In this document: positions 1 through 8,760 of the stretch, piece by piece
Layout of the letters: each line of letters begins with the position of its first letter
Numbering within the stretch: position 1 is the first letter of the stretch
From: Lentimicrobium sp. L6
GTDB taxonomy: Bacteria > Bacteroidota > Bacteroidia > Bacteroidales > UBA12170
Assembly: GCF_013166655.1 (NCBI RefSeq)
Contig: NZ_JABKCA010000051.1
Span: 1-43,399, forward strand
DNA length: 43,399 nt
Direction of reading: 5' to 3'
The notes under the pieces: generated by a model
The model's database searches: none
What the model was told of the DNA's origin: nothing
Seen by the model: only the letters and a program-made list of their open reading frames with translations
Program-made: the position numbers and the translations under genes

Positions 1-121
1 ATTAAACTATTTTCTTCTAAATATAGCTTTTTAACAAAGTATGCGTTTGCCCTGTACCTTGAGTATTCTTCTCAAAAGCTAAACTAGCTTTTTCATCAAT
101 TCATTAAACCTACAGATCCTC

Positions 122-2617
122 CTATTCCACATTCTTAACTTCACTAGTAATACTACTAGAAATATTATTAATCAAACTAAAAACACTCTTCAAGAAACTC
201 TTTTCGATAACTGAAAGCTCAGATATTTCAATGGTATTTAGAGGAGCCTTTCCATCTTGGATTAATCTAGACTGGTTTTTAAGCCTTAGCTTCATCATAT
301 AGTTATAGGCCAAATCTATGTCCTTGTAAAAGTTCTTTGATATTTTACCTGCTTGGTTTAAAGCTTTAATTCTCTCAGTAGTATTTGTATGCTCTATACC
401 TTGCTTAAGCGCATTTATTCTAGCGTATTTTATAATTGGTGTTAATATGGTTTTTAAGTCTATGGTTTTGACTTTAGAAGTAAGATCATTGCCCACCAGG
501 TTCCCAAATGCATTGAGGGGGGATTTGAAATTAGCTGTCATATCTGCTAGCTTGACCAAGAAATCGTTATTAGACTTAGCAAGTGATAGCACATATTGTT
601 TCAAATCATTACTAAGTTGGCTATGACCTTGTATAGCTCTAAAATCTAAAAATGTACTGGCTTCAATCAGACTTTCGGTTTCGGTGCTCAAAACCCAAGA
701 TGAGAAATATTCTTTCCATTTTGAGAGGGGTTGACACCATTTTGGATTACAAGCCATTATACCTCCGTTACAATAATGATATCCTATATCGTTCAAGGAA
801 TCAGAAATATAATTGGCTAATTCTAGAAAATATTCTTGTGTTTTTTCATTGTCGTTGCCATCCTCATAAATCAATCCATTGTCCTGATCGGTGAGGAGGG
901 TTTGTTCTTTTCTACCTTCACTTCCCACGGCTATAAAAACAAATTTACAAGGAGCAGGGCCATAAGTTTCAATGGCGAAATCTATTAGCTTCTGTGTGAT
1001 TCTATCAGAAATAGAAGAAGCAAAAGCAACGGTATCATAGATATGGTCATTACTTTCTGCAAGTGCCTGAATAAGAGTAGGTACTTTATTATGAATTTTT
1101 CGCAATTCATCAACTGTATTTGTATTTTCTATTTCAAAGAGTAAGTATGACAATGTATTGTGTTGAATAGAGATTATTCTATCGTAGGAAATAACTCCTG
1201 AGATGGCATTCTCTATATCAGTAGTAACCAAGTGGGAAACCTTTTGGGAAGTAAACATCAATAGCGCTTCATGTAAACTTGCCGTTTCGGAGATAGTAGT
1301 CAAAGGAGCCGTCATTATACTAGTAATGGGCTTATTAAGCTCACAACCTTTAGCCACAGATTTTATGGAAATATCTTGACTACTTACAATACCCAATATA
1401 TTATGGTTCTGCTTTATAAGGAGAAAATTTTTATTCAAACGTCCCATTTTGTTGGCTGCCATTTGAATTGTGGTATCAGCAGTGCAGGATGCAATGGATT
1501 GAATGAGAGGTTTTATGGCCTGTTTCATTAACAAGAGCGATGTTTTTACCTCTCCAGAGAATTTATCGTGTTCACGCTCTACCAATTCTTTTTTTGATAC
1601 TTCTTTGCTAGTTATGATATAGCCATAGGTTTTTGCGTATTCTACTTTTGAAATAGATAAAACTACTTCTTTAAAGCTATTTCCTGAACATATTAGTGAA
1701 GATTCGAATGAAAAAGACTTTGTATTGTTGAGGAAGTTAGCATGTATGTTATCCCAATTGGTGGTAAAAAGCTCGTCTAATTTTTTTCGACTCACTTCCT
1801 TTTCATCAAAACCACAAATGGCTCTAAACTTAGCATTTGAAAATATGATGGATTCATTCAAAAACATGAGTGTTCCTTCGTTGGAAGCCTCCACTAATGT
1901 TTTATATTTTTGTCTCGATTCGTGTAGTTCTTCAGTCAGTTTTTGACGTTTCATTTCTATACTTAAGCTTTGTCGAACCACGTAAAACAGAATCATAGCG
2001 ATAATGAAAGCAATGAATAATGAAATGATTAGTAGCGAATCTCTCAACTCATTAAGCTCTTCTTCCACATCTTCAAGATAGATTCCCGTTCCCACTATCC
2101 AACCCCAAGGTTGAAAGGATTTCACACAGGATAATTTGGGTACAACTTTGGTGGAATCGTCATTCCATTGCCACATATAATCTATAAAGCCCTCCTCTTG
2201 CTTCTTTACCACATTGGCAGCTTCCACAAAGAGTTTATGACCATTTGAATCGTAATAATCCTTTAATTCAGAGCCAATGAGCTCAGGCCTGTATGGATGC
2301 ATGATCATTATTGGTTCTTCATCGATAATCCAGAAATAATCCTTTTGATCAGAGCCATATCTAATTTGAGCGACTCTATCTTTAGCTGACTGCTTAGCCT
2401 CCGCTAGGCTTAAACTTTTGTTCTTATATTCAGTCTCATATTCATTAATTAAGCTCCATGCTGTATTAGTTAGTTCTGCAATCATTTCTTTTTTGTCATC
2501 CATAATTGCTTTCTCAAAAAATGGAATAAAGAAAATATGTATGGAAGCAATAAATAAAACTATTGCCAATGCTGAGGGTAATGCTACGCCTAAATAGAAG
2601 CTCCGGTTGTTTTTCAA
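122..2617 (-). CDS. Cache-PAS-CBS-DUF294 nucleotidyltransferase signalling protein
   Basis: An inner-membrane sensor joined to a cytoplasmic nucleotidyltransferase-like output. A transmembrane helix (about residues 10-32) is followed by a periplasmic single Cache domain (about 40-190, with DYFWI, MIMHP and WGWIVGTGIYL, typical of sCache_2) and a second helix (about 194-215). A PAS-like segment (about 236-340) and a CBS pair (about 378-485) come next. The DUF294 domain has GSEGRKEQ at 565-572 and DQDN at 577-580, the signature shared with GlnD-type nucleotidyltransferases, and a DUF294 C-terminal helical domain follows. The start is TTG at 2615-2617: the only upstream in-frame stop lies eight codons before it and the next Met (residue 39) would remove the first helix. 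Stand-alone DUF294 proteins usually have CBS domains; the added Cache and PAS sensors are the unusual part. The target of the transferase is not known. Domain assignment is firm, biochemical role is not. Confidence 0.85.
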   Translation of the reverse strand: MKNNRSFYLGVALPSALAIVLFIASIHIFFIPFFEKAIMDDKKEMIAELTNTAWSLINEYETEYKNKSLSLAEAKQSAKDRVAQIRYGSDQKDYFWIIDEEPIMIMHPYRPELIGSELKDYYDSNGHKLFVEAANVVKKQEEGFIDYMWQWNDDSTKVVPKLSCVKSFQPWGWIVGTGIYLEDVEEELNELRDSLLIISLFIAFIIAMILFYVVRQSLSIEMKRQKLTEELHESRQKYKTLVEASNEGTLMFLNESIIFSNAKFRAICGFDEKEVSRKKLDELFTTNWDNIHANFLNNTKSFSFESSLICSGNSFKEVVLSISKVEYAKTYGYIITSKEVSKKELVEREHDKFSGEVKTSLLLMKQAIKPLIQSIASCTADTTIQMAANKMGRLNKNFLLIKQNHNILGIVSSQDISIKSVAKGCELNKPITSIMTAPLTTISETASLHEALLMFTSQKVSHLVTTDIENAISGVISYDRIISIQHNTLSYLLFEIENTNTVDELRKIHNKVPTLIQALAESNDHIYDTVAFASSISDRITQKLIDFAIETYGPAPCKFVFIAVGSEGRKEQTLLTDQDNGLIYEDGNDNEKTQEYFLELANYISDSLNDIGYHYCNGGIMACNPKWCQPLSKWKEYFSSWVLSTETESLIEASTFLDFRAIQGHSQLSNDLKQYVLSLAKSNNDFLVKLADMTANFKSPLNAFGNLVGNDLTSKVKTIDLKTILTPIIKYARINALKQGIEHTNTTERIKALNQAGKISKNFYKDIDLAYNYMMKLRLKNQSRLIQDGKAPLNTIEISELSVIEKSFLKSVFSLINNISSSITSEVKNVE

Positions 2618-2643
2618 AATATGGACTATTAAGGATGTTTACT

Positions 2644-2751
2644 ATGAATAAGAATAGTCTGATAGTTATGGCTGTTAGCTTTAACAGTTTATCATTAGCT
2701 AGCTTGACTATTTTTAATGCAATTTACGTTTTAAAAAGTAAATGGCAATGA
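2644..2751 (+). CDS. Possible 35-residue small membrane protein
   Basis: A short frame preceded by AAGGA eight bases before the ATG, which is a better ribosome-binding site than most genes here have. The product would have a polar N-terminus (MNKNS), one hydrophobic segment (about residues 6-31) and a basic C-terminus ending KSKWQ, as in single-span small proteins. Its stop codon overlaps the ATG of a 21-codon frame. I do not recognise a family. In AT-rich DNA such a frame can occur by chance, so this is a weak call based on ribosome-binding site and hydrophobicity only. Confidence 0.25.
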   Translation: MNKNSLIVMAVSFNSLSLASLTIFNAIYVLKSKWQ

Positions 2752-2813
2752 ATACTAGAAAAAAGAGTTTGTTTAAAAAGATTTTGTGTGAGGATCTTCT
2801 ATTTTATTCATAA
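2748..2813 (+). CDS. Possible 21-residue basic peptide, coupled to the upstream small frame
   Basis: This frame begins inside the stop of the 35-codon frame (ATGA overlap) and encodes a lysine- and arginine-rich start (NTRKKSLFKK) followed by a short hydrophobic end. The overlap would allow translational coupling. No family is recognised and the frame is very short, so chance is the leading explanation. Confidence 0.12.
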   Translation: MNTRKKSLFKKILCEDLLFYS

Positions 2814-3235
2814 GTAAAGTCCTTAATCCAAATTTCGAGACAATCAGGTGTGCCTTGGGTGTAATTGGTAGTGGTTTAATGTTTTATGGAATACTTATTC
2901 AAGGAAAGAGTTGATAATTATAAGTTTTACTTTCACAATCGGAATTGCTTTCAGATTAAGGTTAAAAATTATGATACCGATAAAAACTACATTTTGGCTT
3001 TTAGTGGAATCATAATTATATGTATAAGCCATTCATTTACAAATGGTGCTTCATATTTAAGTGCTTTTTTTATATCTTTGGATGAAATAATAAACTCTTA
3101 TAATAATTTAATGGTTTGCAAGTAACTATAAATTAGTACCTCTAATACCCAAATAATGAAGCTCTAATTATCTTCAGTGTGATGATTTCTAAATAATAGA
3201 ATGCATAAATAGATGACCAGATAGGGAACACGGAA

Positions 3236-4459
3236 ATGAAAGACCAAGAAAAAACTAAAGAACAGCTTGTCTCAGAATTAGCTGAATTACGTAAAGAATA
3301 CAATTCTTTGAAAAAATCTTCTGAAACCCAAAAGCAAAAAGATAAGATACTACTCCACACCATCATCAACAATCTGCCTTCTTCTGTTTTTGTAAAAGAC
3401 AAAGAGTTCCGTAAAACTTTAGCAAACAAAGCACATTTATCCCGTATGTGTGCTCATTTAAAAAGCCTAGGATTAGATCCTCGAATAGACATTATAGGGA
3501 AAACTGATTTTGAGGTAACTCCTTTGGAACTATCAGAAGAATATTTTGCAGACGATAAAAAAGTCATACAATTTGGCGAATCCATACTCAATAAAGAGGA
3601 ATCGGGTTACAACCCAAATGGTGAGCCTATTAATCAGATTGTAACCAAAGTTCCCTTATTGGATTATATAGGTGAGATTATTGGCATGATTGGTATAACA
3701 ACAGATATTACTGAATTACGTTTGGCAGGTGAAGAGATAAAAATTAAGAATAAGCAACTCATAAAATCAAATGCTGAAAAAGATAAGTTCTTTTCAATAA
3801 TAGCTCATGACTTACGAAGCCCTTTCAATTCAATTTTAGGTTTTTGTGAAATGATTATTGAAGAAGTAGAAGCAAAGAATCTAGACAAAGTTGAAGAGTA
3901 TGCAAATATTATTCTTAAATCTGCGTCACGAGCCGTTGACCTACTGATGAACTTAATGTATTGGGCACAATCACAAACTGGCGGAATTAAATTTAATCCA
4001 ATAAACATAGTAATAAGCGATTTGTTTGAGGAAGTCTTAGTCTTATTTGAAGATATTGCTCGACAAAAAAACATTATAATTGATAAGGATTTGCCTGATA
4101 ACCTCATAGTATCTGTAGATAAAGCAATGATAGCTACTGTATTAAGGAACTTGATTTCGAATGCTATTAAGTTTACACATTCTGGTGGGAAAATTGTTAT
4201 CTCAACTGAATTAGTAGAAAATATGCTGCTTATCTCAGTAAGAGATAATGGTGTTGGAATACCTAAAGAAGTGATAGATAAACTATTTAAAACCGACGAA
4301 AGCCATTCAACGCTAGGGACAAAAAACGAGAAAGGAACGGGACTTGGATTAGTTCTCTGTAAAGAATTTGCAGAAAATCATCATGGGAAAATTTGGGCTG
4401 AAAGTGAATTGGGTAAAGGGAGTGTTTTTAAATTTAGTTTACCTTTAGCTGTTTATTGA
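3236..4459 (+). CDS. Soluble PAS-domain sensor histidine kinase
   Basis: A 407-residue histidine kinase with no transmembrane segment, so it should sense a cytoplasmic or diffusible signal. An N-terminal coiled coil (about 1-40) leads into a PAS domain (about 41-162, ending in the usual GITTDITE). The dimerisation and phosphoacceptor helix carries FFSIIAHDLRSPFNSILGF with the phosphorylated His at residue 191. The ATPase domain shows the N box (NLISNAIKFTHSGG), the G1 box (RDNGVGIP) and the G2 box (KGTGLGL). No response regulator lies beside it, so the kinase is an orphan in this window and its partner must be elsewhere. The start is the ATG after GGGAACACGGAA. Family assignment is secure; the signal is unknown. 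Confidence 0.92.
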   Translation: MKDQEKTKEQLVSELAELRKEYNSLKKSSETQKQKDKILLHTIINNLPSSVFVKDKEFRKTLANKAHLSRMCAHLKSLGLDPRIDIIGKTDFEVTPLELSEEYFADDKKVIQFGESILNKEESGYNPNGEPINQIVTKVPLLDYIGEIIGMIGITTDITELRLAGEEIKIKNKQLIKSNAEKDKFFSIIAHDLRSPFNSILGFCEMIIEEVEAKNLDKVEEYANIILKSASRAVDLLMNLMYWAQSQTGGIKFNPINIVISDLFEEVLVLFEDIARQKNIIIDKDLPDNLIVSVDKAMIATVLRNLISNAIKFTHSGGKIVISTELVENMLLISVRDNGVGIPKEVIDKLFKTDESHSTLGTKNEKGTGLGLVLCKEFAENHHGKIWAESELGKGSVFKFSLPLAVY

Positions 4460-4504
4460 TAGGGAAATTGATAGAAAGATTTTATTATTAGAATATTAAA
4501 AGTT

Positions 4505-5271
4505 ATGAGAGATAATACAGATTTGAATCTAGCTGTTTTAATAGATGCTGATAATATTCCATATAGTAATATTAAAGGTATGCTTGATGAAATTACAAAG
4601 TTTGGTATTCCTTCAATAAAGAGAATTTATGTTGACTGGATAAAACCAACGGTATCAGGGTAAAAACCCGCGTTATTAGAGCATGCAATCACTCCAATTC
4701 AACAATACAGTTATACATCGGGTAAAAATGCAACTGATTCTGCAATGATTATTGATGCTATGGATATTCTTCACCGTGAAAAGATAGATGGCTTCTGTAT
4801 TGTTTCAAGCGACAGTGACTTTACAAGATAGCCAACACGCCTTAGAGAGTCTAGTAAACTGGCCATTGGTATTGGAGAAAAAAAGACTCCTTATCCCTTT
4901 ATCGTAGCATGTGACAAGTTTATTTATATAGAAATTATCTCTAAATCTAAAAAGCGAATCAAGAATCTGGATTCTCTAGTTCAAAGTCGAAATCATCAGC
5001 AAAATCTGTAGTTGAATTCGATAAAATAGATAAAAGGCTTATTAATTTAATTAAAACAACTATCGATGATTTGGCTGTTGATACAGATTTGGCTTTTTTG
5101 GCAAGAGTAGGTGGTTTATTGAATAAAAAGAAATCTGATTTTGATCCTAGAAATTATGGTTTTGTAAAACTAACTCCTATGATTAAATCTTTGGATTCTG
5201 TGTTTGAAATAGAAGAAAGAGATGTGGACCATAAATCAATAAAGCATGTTTATGTAAGAATTAAAAAATAA
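4505..5271 (+). pseudogene. Decayed NYN-domain (LabA/DUF88-like) protein with C-terminal LOTUS-like domain
   Basis: Translation from the ATG at 4505 gives a NYN nuclease-like N-terminus (LAVLIDADNIP, then ATDSAMIIDAMDIL and CIVSSDSDFTR, with the acidic residues expected of the PIN-like active site). The frame is broken by TAA at 4661-4663 and by TAG at 4829-4831, each in the middle of conserved sequence that continues in frame. Between about 4930 and 4970 the frame shifts, and the last part (ending at 5271) encodes an OST-HTH/LOTUS-like domain (DLAFLARVGGLL, GFVKLTPMI, VYVRIKK). Intact relatives are single proteins of roughly 250 residues that combine NYN and LOTUS domains and are linked to RNA metabolism. 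Two stops plus a frameshift point to a dead gene rather than to recoding or a single sequencing error. Confidence 0.85.
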
Positions 5272-5484
5272 GTTTCACCTGTTATTTTTAGCAAAGGCGC
5301 ATAATGTGCTAGAACTTGGTTCTACCGCCATTTCAATACAGGCTACCATTTGCCTCGAAAAACTCACTAATACAGATAATGAAATGTTTTTTGAGCTTAT
5401 TTCATGATACAATGGGTATGATTTTGTAATGATTAATTCACTCTATTAATACTTGTTAGAATTAAGGTTTCAGTTTATATGAAG

Positions 5485-5518
5485 AAAGCCTGAAAACGAC
5501 TCTCGTTTTCAGGCTTTT
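5485..5518. terminator. Bidirectional intrinsic terminator
   Basis: A perfect 15-base-pair hairpin (arm AAAGCCTGAAAACGA, loop CTC, then the reverse complement) followed by a T run on the plus strand and flanked by an A-rich stretch that gives a U-rich tail on the minus strand. It lies between the remnants of the NYN gene (plus) and the end of the threonine dehydrogenase gene (minus), so it can end transcription from both sides. Confidence 0.9.
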
Positions 5519-5542
5519 TATTTATCTATATGATAGAACTTT

Positions 5543-6493
5543 CTAGGAAAGTTTTTCCTTTATTCCATCTAACATCACCTTAGTTAGGCATTTGATATCG
5601 TACTTATAATTTAATCCCCAATCTTTTTTAGCCACACTGTCGTCGATACATGCTGGCCAGCTATCGGCAATGGCTTGACGAAAATCAGGTTTGTATGAAA
5701 TCTTGAACTCTGGAATGTGTTCCTTGATTTCTTCTGCCAATTGTTTAGGGTTAAAGCTCATTCCTGCCACATTATAACTAGAATGGATAGAAAGGTCTTC
5801 AATATCAGCATCCATTAAATCGATAGTAGCCTGAATGGCATCATCCATAAACATCATGGGTAGACTGGTATCTTCAGATAAGAAAGACTCATATTTCCCT
5901 TCACGAATGGCTTCGTAGAAAATTTCTACTGCATAATCAGTAGTGCCTCCTCCTGCTTCTGTTTTATAAGAAATTAGACCAGGGTAACGGATACTTCTGA
6001 TATCTAAACCATATTTTTGGTGGTAATATTCCACCCATCTCTCACCAGCTAACTTACTAATTCCATAAACGGTGTTGGGTTCTGTGATGGTATATTGAGG
6101 TGTGTTTTGACGAGGAGTAGAGGGGCCGAAAATAGCAATAGAGCTAGGCCAGAATACTCTCTTTACCTCAGGTACTTCTTTAGCTAATTCTAAAATATTC
6201 ATCAAAGATCTCATGTTGATATCCCAAGCTTGTAATGGAATCTTTTCTGCATTTCCAGATAATACAGCAGCCAAATGATAAATCTGAGTAATCTTATGAC
6301 GAATAACAAAATGAATCAAACGATTACTGTCCATTACATCCATAATTTGAAAAGGACCGCCCTCTAAAACATCTGTTGGTGGCTCTTTGATATCTGTAGC
6401 AAATACATTTTCACTACCGAATTTCTTTCTCAATGCAATAACGAGTTCAGAACCAATCTGTCCAGCAGCTCCAATAACCAATATATTTTCCAT
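5543..6493 (-). CDS. tdh: L-threonine 3-dehydrogenase, short-chain (epimerase-fold) type
   Basis: A 316-residue NAD-dependent enzyme of the extended short-chain dehydrogenase fold that oxidises L-threonine to 2-amino-3-oxobutyrate, the first step of threonine breakdown towards glycine and acetyl-CoA. The Rossmann motif GAAGQIG lies near the N-terminus. The conserved block with PSSIAIFGP, YGISKLAGE (catalytic Tyr and Lys) and IRYPGLIS is characteristic of epimerase-like Tdh rather than sugar epimerases. I chose the ATG at 6491-6493, preceded by AAAGGA; a GTG-initiated extension of 13 residues is possible, but a TAnnTTTG element at 6515-6522 would leave that start outside the transcript. The partner ligase gene (kbl) is not in the window. 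The gene diverges from a sodium/sugar symporter, with no obvious functional link. Confidence 0.9.
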   Translation of the reverse strand: MENILVIGAAGQIGSELVIALRKKFGSENVFATDIKEPPTDVLEGGPFQIMDVMDSNRLIHFVIRHKITQIYHLAAVLSGNAEKIPLQAWDINMRSLMNILELAKEVPEVKRVFWPSSIAIFGPSTPRQNTPQYTITEPNTVYGISKLAGERWVEYYHQKYGLDIRSIRYPGLISYKTEAGGGTTDYAVEIFYEAIREGKYESFLSEDTSLPMMFMDDAIQATIDLMDADIEDLSIHSSYNVAGMSFNPKQLAEEIKEHIPEFKISYKPDFRQAIADSWPACIDDSVAKKDWGLNYKYDIKCLTKVMLDGIKEKLS

Positions 6494-6514
6494 TTCCTTT
6501 GCTTTTGTTTGCTG

Positions 6515-6522
6515 CAAATTTA
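6515..6522 (-). promoter_or_regulatory. Putative -7 element of the tdh promoter
   Basis: TAAATTTG on the minus strand matches the Bacteroidota -7 consensus TAnnTTTG. It lies 21 bases before the chosen tdh ATG and would give a short leader of about 15 bases. I see no clear -33 TTG. Confidence 0.5.
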
Positions 6523-6684
6523 TTAAAATCACTATCGTGTTTGATGTCCTTGATGGAATTGGGTAAAACTCTGATCGACTCTATTGTTTAAGACACCATT
6601 TTATCATCCAATTATAAATGAATCCGATAGTGATATCGTTCTAGTTTTAAGCAATTTCGTTTTTAAATAATATAGTTAAATCAC

Positions 6685-6692
6685 TATATTTG
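6685..6692 (+). promoter_or_regulatory. Putative -7 element of the symporter promoter
   Basis: TATATTTG matches TAnnTTTG. It lies 134 bases before the symporter ATG and would give an unusually long leader of about 125-130 bases, in which I see no riboswitch that I can name. No clear -33 element is visible. Confidence 0.45.
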
Positions 6693-6826
6693 TGCTCTTT
6701 ATTGATATTTCCTTTTTAAATGTGGAAGTCGAAATACATGATAAAGTAAAGTATATCAAATACATAAATTGATTTTAACAAGCAAATACATATCTGACTA
6801 ACCTATTTAATAAAAACTAAAACACG

Positions 6827-8470
6827 ATGAACCCCAACTTTACATTACTTGATTATTCCATATTTGCCCTATATGCCATCCTCATTCTTGGAGTTGGGAT
6901 TTGGGTGTCTAGAGGAAAGAAAGGAGTTAAAAAAACAGCCGAGGATTATTTTTTAGCTAGCAAATCATTGCCTTGGTGGGCCATTGGAGCCTCTCTTATT
7001 GCGGCTAATATTTCTGCGGAACAAATGATAGGTATGTCGGGTTCCGGTATGGCTGTTGGTTTGGCTATTGCCTCTTATGAATGGATGGCAGCTTTAACAT
7101 TAATCATAGTAGGTAAATATTTCCTTCCCATATTTATTGAAAAAGGATTGTATACCATTCCCGAGTTTATAGAAAAAAGGTTTTCTACTCAGCTTAAAAC
7201 CATATTGGCGGTTTTCTGGATTGCCTTATTCATTTTTGTGAACCTAACCTCTGTGCTATTCCTCGGAGGAAAGGCATTAGATACCATTATGGGCTCAGGA
7301 GATGGCTCCTTAATTATGCCAGCCATTATTGGATTGGCCCTTTTTGCTGCTGCTTATTCCCTATATGGGGGCTTGGCAGCTGTTGCCTGGACCGATGTTA
7401 TTCAAGTAACCTTGCTTGTAGCTGGAGGACTAATCACTTCTATGATTGCTCTGGATTATGTGACTCCCCAGGGAGGAATCGTCAATGGATTAAATCATAT
7501 TTACGACACGGCAGGCGATAAATTTCATATGATATTGAAAAAGGAAAACCCGGAATTCATGAACCTTCCTGGTATTGGAGTTTTGGTAGGTGGACTATGG
7601 GTGGCTAATCTTTATTATTGGGGTTTCAACCAATATATCATTCAAAGAACTTTAGCTGCAAAAAGCTTAAAAGAATCTCAACGAGGTATCATCTTCGCTG
7701 CATTTTTAAAAATGATCATTCCTTTAATCGTAGTTATTCCTGGTATCATAGCTTATGTGATGTTTTACCAACCCGAAGGAACTGCAATTGTTGATGGTGT
7801 TCAAGATGCATTTAGCAAAGCTGGAGGAGGAGTAAATTACGACAAATCCTATCCTTGGTTAATAGCCAGCTTTATTCCAACCGGAATCAAAGGTTTAGTG
7901 GTAGCAGCATTAGCAGCAGCCATTGTTTCTTCTTTAGCGTCTATGGTGAACTCTACTTCTACTATTTTCACCATGGATATCTACAGACCTTATTTAGCCA
8001 AGAAAGATGGTAAAGATCATGATGTACAAGTGGGAAGAATAAGTGGTGCCATAGCTTTAGTTATTGCTATTTTTGTTGCTCCTCTACTTGGAAACATCGA
8101 TCAAGCCTTCCAATATATCCAAGAGTATACGGGTTTAGTGAGTCCTGGAGTATTAGCAGTTTTTCTTTTAGGCCTTTTCTATAAAAAGACAAATAATAAA
8201 GGAGCAATTGTTGGTATTTTAGTATCTATTCCAATTGCATTAATGCTAAAAACACCCTCACTGGAATTACCGTGGATGGATCAAATGTTCTATACTTTCC
8301 TCATGACCTTAGTTATTATTGTTGGAGTAAGTTTAACTACTAATCCTTATGACGACGATCCTAAAGCCATCAAATTCACCAATAAAATATTCAAAACTGA
8401 CAGCATTTTCAATATAGCTGCCTATGCCATTCTAATTATGTTGGTGGTGCTTTATGTTTTGTTTTGGTAG
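6827..8470 (+). CDS. Sodium/sugar symporter of the SSS (SGLT) family
   Basis: An inner-membrane secondary transporter of 547 residues, about the length of the Vibrio sodium/galactose transporter, with roughly 14 hydrophobic segments. Diagnostic stretches are ASLIAANISAEQMIG in the first repeat, the EWMAAL helix, YWGFNQYIIQRTLAAKS (the SGLT signature), FLKMIIPLIVVIPG with the conserved Lys, the serine-rich IVSSLASMVNSTSTIFT helix that contributes to the sodium site, and YIQEYTGLVSPG with the conserved Gln. These match the sugar-binding branch of the family, so the cargo is most likely a hexose such as glucose or galactose. That is an inference from residues; myo-inositol or sialic acid cannot be excluded. 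No sugar-catabolism gene lies next to it. Confidence 0.92.
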   Translation: MNPNFTLLDYSIFALYAILILGVGIWVSRGKKGVKKTAEDYFLASKSLPWWAIGASLIAANISAEQMIGMSGSGMAVGLAIASYEWMAALTLIIVGKYFLPIFIEKGLYTIPEFIEKRFSTQLKTILAVFWIALFIFVNLTSVLFLGGKALDTIMGSGDGSLIMPAIIGLALFAAAYSLYGGLAAVAWTDVIQVTLLVAGGLITSMIALDYVTPQGGIVNGLNHIYDTAGDKFHMILKKENPEFMNLPGIGVLVGGLWVANLYYWGFNQYIIQRTLAAKSLKESQRGIIFAAFLKMIIPLIVVIPGIIAYVMFYQPEGTAIVDGVQDAFSKAGGGVNYDKSYPWLIASFIPTGIKGLVVAALAAAIVSSLASMVNSTSTIFTMDIYRPYLAKKDGKDHDVQVGRISGAIALVIAIFVAPLLGNIDQAFQYIQEYTGLVSPGVLAVFLLGLFYKKTNNKGAIVGILVSIPIALMLKTPSLELPWMDQMFYTFLMTLVIIVGVSLTTNPYDDDPKAIKFTNKIFKTDSIFNIAAYAILIMLVVLYVLFW

Positions 8471-8502
8471 TAGTCTCTGCAAGAAAACTCCGATAACACC
8501 TT

Positions 8503-8760
8503 ATGCTTTTTCTGAAAACAGTCATTGACAAAAGTCAACTCCTTGATTTTTACAAAAACCAAGCCTTGTCAATACCTGCAAAGTGGATCAGAACTGGTAG
8601 GTATGATGTACTTAGGCTATATGGCGATTTAGAATGAGGATTAGATGAAATTTCTGAAGATAATCACTCCTTGTTTCAAAATGAGATGGAAGACTTGTGT
8701 CTTTTCCTAAAAATAATGCTACAAGAACAGTGTTCATTTAGGTTGTATCAAACAAACTGA
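8503..8760 (+). pseudogene. Possible remnant of an unidentified gene, one in-frame stop
   Basis: A frame from ATG 8503 runs 44 codons to TGA at 8635-8637 and then continues open to a second TGA at 8758-8760. The two halves read like ordinary protein (for example IPAKWIRTGRYDVLRLYGDLE, then GLDEISEDNH) with a codon composition similar to real genes here. A single TGG-to-TGA change would explain the stop. I do not recognise the family and there is no supporting operon context, so this may be a decayed gene or chance. Confidence 0.3.

Larger units (their letters stand above)
2618..3235. other. Intergenic region with no firm gene
   Basis: A 618-base AT-rich gap between divergent genes. It holds two tiny overlapping plus-strand reading frames (2644-2751 and 2748-2813, listed separately) and a 79-codon frame at 2886-3125 with no recognisable domain, which I do not accept as a gene. 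I see no TAnnTTTG promoter close to either flanking start and no terminator hairpin. Confidence 0.5.

Noticed and set aside
1-121. Start of a further minus-strand gene after an AGGAGG word at about 117-122
   Set aside because: The two ATG codons that follow are cut by stops within two to six codons, so only a remnant or nothing is supported.
2886-3125. 79-codon plus-strand frame
   Set aside because: AT-rich composition, no ribosome-binding site, no recognisable domain, and located in a gap that contains other chance frames.
5272-5484. Short protein-like stretch (about 5300-5410) after the NYN remnant
   Set aside because: About 30 codons (ELGSTAISIQATICLEKLTN) between stops with no start and no recognised family; too short to call.
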